The position numbers and the translations under genes were made by a program. Shown one piece after another: positions 56,771 to 64,000 of a stretch of 64,000 nucleotides of DNA (its first letter is position 1; each line of letters begins with the position of its first letter). The DNA is from Salvia splendens (taxonomy: Eukaryota; Streptophyta; Magnoliopsida; Lamiales; Lamiaceae): NCBI RefSeq assembly GCF_004379255.2, contig NC_056039.1, positions 20,287,883-20,351,882 of the forward strand, given 5' to 3'. Under the pieces are notes generated by a model. The model had not been told where the DNA came from. It did no database searches and saw nothing but the letters and a program-made list of their open reading frames with translations.

Positions 56771-56978
56771 TACTCCCTTAGTCCCAAGGAAAATGACCCC
56801 TCCTTTGAGCGGCACGAGAATTTTTGCAATTTTATTCTGTTGTGTAAAGTGGAGAGAGTAAAGCAAGAGAGATGGAATAAAGTAGAGATAAAAATGTTTC
56901 CATATATAGTAAAGAGTCATCTTTACTGGGACAAATCAAAAAAGAAAGTGGGTCAACTTTAATGGGACGGAGGGAGTA
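56771..56978. mobile_element. Stowaway-type MITE, 208 bp
   Basis: The ends TACTCCCTTAGTCCC and GGGACGGAGGGAGTA are inverted repeats with TA duplication. The subterminal regions 'aaaatgaccc' and 'gggtcaacttt' pair. It sits inside the Tekay-type LTR. Confidence 0.85.
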
Positions 56979-57066
56979 AGAAAAACAGAAACCCCCCCTT
57001 CCAATTTAAAAATTACTATTTTAGTAAAGAGAAAATAAATTCGAAGAAAGAACACATGGGTTTCAT

Positions 57067-57345
57067 CTAGGTGTGCACAAACCGAACCATCCCGGCGGTT
57101 AACCGCCGGTTCGAGCCCGCCGGTTCATAAACCGGAACCGGGACAGGAACCGGCGGTTTGAACCGTCCGGCGGGTTGCCAGTTCCAACGGGCCGGTTCAG
57201 GGTCGAAGGATGCGTGAACCGTGAACCGTGAACCGGCGGTTCAAAACCCGTACCGGTTTGAACCGGTGGTTCAAAACCGGTGGTTTACCGGTTTGAACCG
57301 GCGGTTCAACGGTTCAAACCGCCGGTTCAACTGAATTTTTTAAAA
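57067..57345. repeat. hAT-like terminus with AACCGG/GGCGGTT-rich tract
   Basis: It begins CTAGGTGTGCACAAACC, like hAT family ends, and continues for about 270 bp with many copies of AACCGGCGGTT, GGTTCAAACCGCC and TGAACCG in both orientations, a strongly GC-rich island in AT-rich DNA. No transposase ORF or second terminus was found in the window. Confidence 0.55.
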
Positions 57346-57460
57346 AAAAATTATTTATAAAAATTGATTTTAATATTTAAAATCAATATTTACAAATAAA
57401 TGAATACAAGAAATTCGTAATAGCCCATATATATTTGATGGGCTTGCGAATTTATGAAAC

Positions 57461-57752
57461 CATTCTTGGTTGTTTCTCTTTTATAGAGACATCCTTGAAT
57501 GTTTTATGTTCCACTTTCGATATGGGACAAACTCATTCTTGGTTGTTTCTCTTTTATAGAGACATCCTTGAATGTTTTATGTTCCACTTTCGATGTGTGA
57601 CAAAATCATTCTTGGTTGTTTCTCTTTTATAGAAACATCCTTGAATGTTTTATGTTCCACTTTCAATGTGGGACAAAATCATTCTTGGTTGTTTCTCTTT
57701 TATAGAGACATCCTTGAATTTTAATGTTCCACTTTCGATGTGGGACAAAATA
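57461..57752. repeat. Four 73-bp tandem repeats
   Basis: Units start with CATTCTTGGTTGTTTCTC at 57461, 57534, 57607 and 57680, exactly 73 bp apart, with few differences. The last unit has a small deletion at its end, and a fifth partial relative runs to about 57822. On the minus strand each unit holds a USE-like and a TATA-like motif. Confidence 0.95.
57697..57746 (-). promoter_or_regulatory. snRNA-type promoter module (USE + TATA), one of four
   Basis: On the minus strand GTCCCACATCG (57736-57746) matches the plant upstream sequence element of snRNA genes, and CTATAAAAG (57697-57705) lies 30 bp further on. Equivalent pairs lie at 57518-57528/57478-57486 (GTCCCATATCG), 57591-57601/57551-57559 (GTCACACATCG) and 57664-57674/57624-57632 (GTCCCACATTG). 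Spacing is close to that of Pol II-type plant snRNA promoters. No snRNA sequence follows, so activity is uncertain. Confidence 0.45.
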
Positions 57753-57822
57753 TGTTGAAGTACTTTCTTTTATAACTACATGTTTAGGGCATTCATTCAT
57801 CTTTTTCCAATGTGGGATACAA

Positions 57823-58630
57823 AACTTTCTTTTGTCTTATACTTTTCTTCATGTTTTGTATGATATATATAAACAAAATTATTATTCAAATATATTCTTG
57901 ATTGATAAAAATAAAGAATTATTGAGAAATATAATTTGTATATAGAAAATATTTATTTGTGTAATAATAATTGTTAGGTTTATACAATTTGTATAAGAAT
58001 TATTCTTTCAATGTGTATAATATTATTTATTAGTTAACATATACATAAATTTATAAACATAAGCAAATCATTAATGATAAATAAAATATTAAGTAGTGTT
58101 TATTAATTTTTGTAAATAAAATATATTCATTATAAGTTGAAATACACTCTCTATAATTCAATACACTCTCTATAATTCAAGTAGTGTTTTCCCTATAATT
58201 CAATACACTCTCTTCCAATTTAAATGCTCAAGTCCAATATTAAGTATTGATATTTAAAAATCAAAAGGTTTAACTTTAAGTAGTGTTTATTAATTTTTTT
58301 AAATAAAATATATTCATTATAAGTTGTAATTTTTAGTCTAATTCAAATTTATTATCAATAAAATTGTAATTTTCACCTTATTGTTTGAAATTTGTTTAAG
58401 CACATTTTATACATAATAAAGACTAAAAAGTCAAAAAAAAATACTCCATACTTAAAGTTGGATTTGATTTTTAAAATGCCAATACTTGGATGATAGTATA
58501 TTGGATTTTGTATTCAGATTATTTTCAGATTACAGAGTTATGTGCCCTACTTCTATATAAATAGGCACATAGACGACGAGCTAGGCCCAATATAACAATT
58601 CGGCTAGCGGCAAACTATACAGATTCAAGA
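57823..58630. repeat. AT-rich stretch with direct duplications, no gene
   Basis: A block 'taagtagtgtttattaattt' + 'aaataaaatatattcatt' occurs at about 58090 and 58276, and 'cactctctataattcaatac' is locally tandem (58145-58190). A TATA-like 'ctatataaataggcacat' at 58552 lies in an inverted repeat with 'atgtgcc', possibly an LTR remnant. Confidence 0.5.
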
Positions 58631-58649
58631 CATACTAATAATCTGTACC

Positions 58650-58812
58650 GTTAGAAAATGTCAACGGATGAAAAAATAACATCAATAGAAAAATCAACAC
58701 AATATCAGTGGTTAACACCGTATTGACATCAACATATTGAAATTTTATACTGTGTTCACTGTGTTGAAAAGTTTGGAGTTTGTACAATATATTGAATTTG
58801 CATTTTATCACT
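58650..58812 (+). repeat. Dispersed repeat R1, copy 3
   Basis: It shares 'atgtcaac', 'aatcaacacaatatcag', 'tttggagtttgtacaatat' and 'tttgcattttatcactac' with copies at 36640-36765 (inverse) and 39881-40051. Confidence 0.65.
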
Positions 58813-59012
58813 ACTCTACCTAGAAATATATTTCTCGTCCTCTCCTGGTCGATTAAAAAGAAATTTGGTAATAAAATTTTCAATATAGGTTAGTCGATTA
58901 AGACTATTAAATTTTAAAAAAAATCTTAACGAATTGTTGATCACTTTTTAAAGAGAAATTATTTTTTAATGGCATAGCCTCGTCATAGAGAGGAGGAATT
59001 ATAGGATAGCTT

Positions 59013-60003
59013 ATTGGTAAAATATAAACAAATAAAAATAAGAGTGGAACAAATCCCCATACACCTATATGTATTAACTATTTAATTTTTTATCTTTAAA
59101 TGCGTCGTTTATGAAAAAAATGAATTGGAAGGGGCTTAGCCCACCTCCGGTCCTTAATATGTCTTCCACTGACAGTAGTAGAGAGTAAAATAACATTAGA
59201 TCCATAGAAAATAGAATCTTAGTTTTAAAATAAGAAATATAATATTGGCAACCCGAACTAAATTAGGAGAAGTTCTTCCACCTACTTGTTAGTCTAGTTA
59301 CCCGAACTAAATTAGGTGTAGTTCTTCCACCTACTTGTTAATTTAGTTACTTGTTCTGTAATTTTGTTAAGCTTAAGTCAAATTCTTTAAAACAAGCGAA
59401 TTTACTTTTATTTATACTCCCCTTCTCAACTAAGAAGACATCCTTTTCTTTTTAGTTTGTCCCAATCAAAATGACACATTTCTGTTTTCGTTAACTTTCT
59501 CTATGTAATTAATACATACAACTACTTTTTTCCTCTCTATTTAAATATTCACCTCTTTCACTTTCTATTTAATACTTAACCCACTCTTTCTTTCTTCCCT
59601 TAACCATATTAACTAACTACTTCTAAAATCTCGTGGCGACTAAGAAATGTGTTATTTAGCTAGGACGGATAGAGTACCTTTTACAGTTATTATCTTCCCT
59701 AAGGGATCGATACCTATTATATTGCATTGAATGTTTGTTCTCTTGCAGATAATACTAGTATTTTTAGTTATTTATTGCTCCCTCTGCCTCAGAAAAGTAT
59801 GAATTATTTCTTTTTTTAATCCGTCCCTAAAAAATACTCCTATAAATTTTCTAATTTTATTAATTCTTTTCTTTCTAATAAGATGGAGTAAAAAATCTAT
59901 GATCATTCAATACCATAGTGGCATAGTAACTTAGCTCACCAATAACTTATTAACAAATAAAAATAAAAAGTACAACATGCCACATTAATTTGATACAAAT
60001 CTA
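59013..60003 (-). repeat. Inverted copy of the 40211-41312 segment
   Basis: It has the same block order in reverse complement, including the 262-bp Stowaway (59415-59676), a small MITE-like piece (59776-59893) and 'taagggatcgatacct' (59699). It carries its own tandem duplication of about 50 bp containing 'cccgaactaaattagg' and 'gttcttccacctacttgtta' (59251-59347). Confidence 0.8.
59415..59676. mobile_element. Stowaway-type MITE, copy of 40538-40802
   Basis: The ends TACTCCCCTTCTC and AGGACGGATAGAGTA are the reverse of the copy at 40538. Confidence 0.8.
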
Positions 60004-61595
60004 TAGATATATATAGCGCCAGTTTTTTAGACGGCCACGTGGCACAGTTTTGATTGGAAAATGAAGTTATTTTCCTTTTTTATTTTTATAATTTTTGTTG
60101 CCTTTTTATGAGTTAAAATTTCAGATCATATTTTAAAATTAGTTTGTCAATGCTTGGTAACTACCTTCTGAAGCACTTCTCACTCCTATTCTCGGTATCA
60201 CACAATTAAGGTATAGGTGTAGGCCTATTACAATAGACAGATCCTATAATACAATTAAATTGCAAAATGTAACTTTTTTTAATTTCTGCAAATCTGCAAC
60301 TGCTTCTTTTGTTTCTCTCTTTGGAAGATCTTTAACCTGAAAATAAAATCTAATGAAGAAAGATTATATTGGATATTGAATTAAAGAACATTTTTTTCCT
60401 ATAATTATTGCAAATATTAACAAACCGACTTTAAAAAATTATAGACGAATCTGATGTTTAATGTGCAAAACTCTAAAGCAGAATTTATTTTGATGGATTT
60501 TGACCCAAAGAAATATGAAGAATTCATAGAGTACTTTAATTGACAGTTTCGAAATAAAATAAACAGAAGAAAAAATCTGATGTGTAATATGCAGACTCCT
60601 AAAGTAGAATTTATATTGATGGGTTTGAAGGAGTAGTATTAAAAATTTATATAGTAAATGAGGGAGTAGTATTAAAAATGACAGAATTTTCAAAATTTAT
60701 ATAGTAAATGACAGAATTTTCAAAATGTGAATTTGAAGGAACTAAACCATAATGAAACTTTACTCATTCTAATATGCGAATTCACCTACAGAGTTACTAC
60801 TAATTGTTTAGTATAGTACCTCTTTATCTTCTTCTTCTTTCGTCTCTCTTCTCCTACTTTTTGCTGCGCCTCTATAGGTTACCTAGCAGCGTGCATTGCT
60901 GTAATCGGTGAGTGTGAGTAATCATTAGAATTAGAAGCAACATACCATATTTCAATTGCACCTTTTTTTATTTCCATATTTCTTTTTCTGATTTTTTCTC
61001 TAGGTTCTAACCGAGATGAGAGGAGGAGGCTCTACTTTTAAGTTTTGCTTGGTTTTACTTTATGGAGGGCTGCAGTGATATATTACTAAATACTTAATAA
61101 TAAAAAAAAGTTTTTTTAAAACGCATTTTGATGTTTGTATATAAAAATGATACAAGTATATAGTTGTAGACTCTATATAAGTATAGTAACGGTAAATAAA
61201 AATATAATACTATCTTTATTACATATGTGCGTGTATACTTTTCTTTCTATTTATTCTATTTTAGGGGGTTTTATTATTTTTTCTTTTTTCTCTATTTAGT
61301 CTCCTTAGACTGTTTGTTAATTTTAAAAATATAATTTGAATTTAACTTTTCAGTTAGAATTTTTAGTTTTTAGTAATCTACTACTTACATATTATCCTAT
61401 ATTTACTTTGGTTTGTGATATATTTTTTTATACATATTTATGTATTTCGAGTACTTATTAGATTATTTTAATAGTTTTATATATTTTTTATTTTATCAAT
61501 ATTTATCTATTTTAAAGTAATTCCAATATAATTTTATTAGTGTTATAAAATATATTCATTTTCCCTGAATACTAATATTTTTTGTTAATCTTTTA

Positions 61596-61626
<31 letters not shown>

Positions 61627-61722
61627 GTGAGATTTCTATTTAATTATTATGTTATTTTGGGAACCTACATTTTTTCATGCCATCTGCAGACCCATTTTTT
61701 AATCATAATAGCCCCACATTTT
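60004..61722. other. AT-rich intergenic DNA with small duplications
   Basis: A block starting 'aatctgatgtttaatgtgca' recurs after 129 bp (about 60447 and 60576), and 'aatttatatagtaaatgacagaattttcaa' is locally duplicated (60680-60725). An (ATT)n microsatellite lies at 61594-61625, and an isolated G-box GCCACGTGGC at 60034-60043. No gene is supported. Confidence 0.6.
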
Positions 61723-61733
61723 CTTCTATAAAT
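61723..61733 (+). promoter_or_regulatory. Possible plant TATA box
   Basis: CTATAAATAAT lies about 35 bp upstream of a C/A-rich, 5'UTR-like segment ('cacaatcaccaagcaactcc'). It is the only good promoter-like arrangement near the RPA-like remnant downstream, but the link is inference. Confidence 0.3.
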
Positions 61734-61845
61734 AATTAAGTACCCACCTATTACTACTTCACAATCACCAAGCAACTCCATCACTCAACTTAAAAGTTGT
61801 GGTATTTACCTTTGTTTTACCTCACAACAATTTGTTTCTGATTCT

Positions 61846-62340
61846 ACTCTTCATTGCTTCAGCCGTATTTTATCCAAATAATCTAAACTGTGATGTTGGA
61901 TTAACAGAAGTTATTATATCTTTTATTTTTTTTGAATAGTTTTACATTTACATGTGCTTCACAATGTTCTATTTATATATTCTCTATGTTCTTACATCTT
62001 AAATAGGAGAATCTCTTTTATTGTCGTAGCTTTCCTTATATGATTTTATGTTCATTGCTTCAGATACATCTCTTCATCACCTGCAATGTTGGATTAGTTA
62101 TTAGTTTTTTTTAGTCTTCAAAACTGTCTGTATAGTAGTAGAATATAGAACTGTGTTTTTATCTTTCACCCCCACATTGTGGGAAGCTTCTCTTATCTGA
62201 TGTTTCTGTCCAATGCTTCATATGTATCGTCTTCATACATATCTTCCTCATCTACTTGCGATGTTGGATTAGGTACTTTTTTTAGTTTTCAAAACTATTT
62301 GCATAGTAGAATAGAGAACTATGTTGTTATTTGTCATTTA
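61846..62340. repeat. Three diverged direct repeats
   Basis: The landmark 'ttcattgcttcag...gcaatgttggattag' occurs at about 61850 (diverged), 62051 and 62213. The last two also share 'gttttcaaaactatttgcat'-like and 'agaactatgtt' segments. They lie where introns or a leader of the RPA-like remnant would be. Confidence 0.55.
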
Positions 62341-62354
62341 AATTTAGGTTTGTA

Positions 62355-62941
62355 GTTCATATTGTGGATGGGAGATCCAATGCTACTCTTCTTCTTTGGG
62401 ATCTTGAGAGAGTCCATTTTTTAGGTAAAAGAGTTGCTAATATTTACTGTTGCTAATAATGAGGTATTGATTCCTATATTTGAACATAGATTTATGATAT
62501 ATGTTAATAGTTCTATACTACTGATTAAATTTTAAATATTGTAGGTTGCTGAATTTGATTATATTCCTAGAGAAATAGAGGAAAAGCCAGTTGTCAAATT
62601 GTTCTCTTTAAGGTGCTGTTGCGGAGTGATATGGAGTTTAGTGTTTATAACCCTTTTATTGTTAATACGTTTGCACATTAGCGGATGTTGTAAACAAGTT
62701 ACATCCCCCAAATTTGGGGTTCTCAGGAATGTACTTTTGATCTTGGTTTTATTCTTTTTTGTGTATTTTACTTACATTATTAACCTATGTACTATATATA
62801 TTTATATACTCTAAATTTTTTTTCTGAATTTCTGTATTTTGTTAGATTGGTGAAGAAAGTTTTGTTTGTCCTATATCTTCTACATTAACCAAGGATGTTG
62901 AGTGTGAGCTGCTTGATGTCCATAGCCAAGAGATGTCTTGA
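62355..62941 (+). pseudogene. Possible RPA70-like (replication protein A large subunit) remnant
   Basis: Three exon-like pieces on the plus strand. 62355-62453 reads VDGRSNATLLLWDLERVHF then LGKRVANIY, resembling the OB fold of plant RPA70 or Helitron-encoded RPA proteins (D-G-x-A-x-x-x-L-x-D...LGK). 62545-62610, after a TTGTAG acceptor, reads VAEFDYIPREIEEKPVVKLF. 62846-62941, after a GTTAG acceptor, reads IGEESFVCPISSTLTKDVE and then a stop. Spacing between pieces suits introns, but the frame is not maintained in between and most of the protein is missing. Such fragments often travel with Helitrons; none was confirmed here. Confidence 0.35.
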
Positions 62942-63898
62942 TCTGGATTTTGAAGGGTGTGATGATGAAGTTTTAAAGAACAATAAGGCTGTCATTTGGT
63001 TAGAACAATCTTGACACTGACCAGGGTGGAATGCTATCATTAGTATCTCAATTTCAATAGATTTTTTGTGCTTTGGTTTTATTTTTCTGGCCATTTGTTG
63101 ATGTTACATGTTTGCCCATCTTAGAATGTTTTTGGGACCATATTTTTTTAGTTTATTGTTTAGTTTATTGTAATGATTCTGTGATGGTGCTGTTTGCCAT
63201 TATTTTTTAGAGTCAAATTGTTAGGGGTGAGTTTCTGTTATGAATTTGTTTTGTTCAATTTGTTGTTTGCCATAATTTTTGGTTGTGTAACTTAACATCT
63301 GCTTTTTATCTTTGTTAACTAAACCATGAACCCTAATTTCTATTCTAATCATACAAACTTTATGTTAAACTCTTAATGATATAATCTTAATAAGCAAATT
63401 TTAATTTTTCATCATGTTAAAGATGTATAAATTCAGTCTACTCTATTGTGTTGTATCAAATTTTATTTTAAAGTTTAACCACTATACGTTCTTTTGTTAG
63501 ATCTTATAATTTTCAACCCCTATTTGTTCTATCAACTTATTTTTAAGAATGTAACATATTTAAAACTATTCAAAGTAATTTTAATACCTGAAATGATTAT
63601 GGAATTAAGTTCTGATTTTATTGGTGATTATACTTTATATCCTACGGAAGTTAAACACATTATAAATTGGCTACTCAAAGTAGAACATTATTAAAGAGAA
63701 TGGATTATGTAAAACAAATTATTTATAACCTACAAAAGTTAAAATTCTAATGCAGTTGTAATTGGCTATATAAGATGAAAAGTGAGATGTTGCTTACCTT
63801 TATACAATTTGATAATTTTGGAAGTTCAGAGGTTTTCTTTTGGTACTTTTTTTTACTATTTGTTTCTTTATAATATATTTACCACTAGAACTAATACA
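62942..63898. other. AT-rich intergenic DNA, nothing supported
   Basis: T-rich sequence with short weak duplications ('tttgttgtttgccat', 63190 and 63260). No ORF, RNA or element is recognisable. Confidence 0.5.
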
Positions 63899-64000
63899 TA
63901 TTATTCCCTCTGTCCCTCAAATATTGTCACAGTTTGACCGGACACGGAATTTAAGAAATGTAATAGAAAGTGAGTTGAAAAAGTTAGTATGATGTGAGTC
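63899..64000 (+). mobile_element. Stowaway-type MITE, cut by the window edge
   Basis: It begins TATTCCCTCTGTCCCTCAAA, the Stowaway terminus, with the family-typical 'gaaagtgagttgaaaaagtt' inside. The right end is outside the window. Confidence 0.7.

Larger units (their letters stand above)
53861..56990 (-). repeat. Tekay-type LTR, minus strand, interrupted by a small LTR element and a MITE
   Basis: It ends (plus-strand left) TGTCACGACCGCCC at 53861. After the insertion of 53946-55494 it continues with 'tgtatgaagacac' (55678), 'catgcagggctcgg' (55784), 'gaatgtggcc' (55981), 'agtagggtttgcggcccta' (56061) and 'aagaaagcccacct' (56211), the same blocks in reverse order as in the 37.4-39.9 kb LTR. 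The right end is not clear; a MITE occupies 56771-56978. Confidence 0.7.

Noticed and set aside
57461..57752. CRISPR array
   Set aside because: The 73-bp units are contiguous without unique spacers and the window is plant nuclear DNA.
58552..58640. Copia-type LTR with TATA box
   Set aside because: A TATA-like motif and an inverted repeat exist but no LTR boundary, PBS or partner could be found.

Overview
This window is eukaryotic, plant nuclear DNA from a eudicot. It is AT-rich with no compact operon-like coding. It is packed with plant LTR retrotransposons (Tekay-type chromovirus, Athila/Tat-like, Copia), Stowaway MITEs, a PIF/Harbinger derivative, a tRNA-derived SINE and a plant L1-type LINE. 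I cannot name the species. I see no intact, clearly functional host gene. The host-derived pieces are broken copies of CCR4-NOT subunit 1 (1-9.83 kb), a captured membrane-protein fragment inside a retroelement (49.1-49.45 kb), and a weak RPA70-like remnant near the right edge (62.35-62.94 kb).

Layout. 1-9835: about four degenerate tandem units of an intron-containing NOT1 (CNOT1) segment. 9836-14815: a 5 kb, almost C-free TG-rich array that starts at a TG-rich seed present in every NOT1 unit. 14816-15924: AT-rich DNA with a MITE end. 15925-27822: a decayed Tekay-type Ty3/Gypsy element on the minus strand with long LTRs, initiator-Met PBS, gag, protease, RT, RNase H, integrase and chromodomain. 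It also has an extra ORF upstream of gag and a striking 888-bp internal insertion made of an inverted RT copy plus a direct protease copy. 27823-28821: leader and LTR of a second, truncated gypsy element. About 28900-35333: a Copia element split by a 3.47 kb solo LTR with a near-perfect 5-bp target duplication.

35334-41312: dispersed AT-rich repeats, MITEs and a Tekay-type LTR remnant. 41332-42866: LINE pieces lacking the endonuclease. 42867-46677: a Copia leader and gag (plus) abutting the 3' end of another Copia element (minus). 46684-47182: two MITEs. 47429-51514: a terminal-inverted-repeat element containing a SINE (18-bp target duplication) and a complete 3.0 kb LTR element that carries the captured gene fragment. 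52087-53679: a Harbinger derivative with ORF1. 53861-about 57000: a minus-strand Tekay-type LTR interrupted by a young 1.54 kb non-autonomous LTR element with an intact ORF and a perfect 5-bp target duplication. 57067-57822: a hAT-like end with AACCGG-rich sequence and four 73-bp tandem repeats, each carrying a snRNA-type USE and a TATA box. 58650-60003: a dispersed repeat and an inverted copy of the 40.2-41.3 kb segment. 60004-64000: AT-rich DNA with the possible RPA-like remnant and a MITE at the edge.

The genes do not form a pathway. The window is a nest of mobile elements of different ages. The best leads are the self-complementary RT duplication, the NOT1 tandem array with its TG expansion, the gene capture, and the USE/TATA array.
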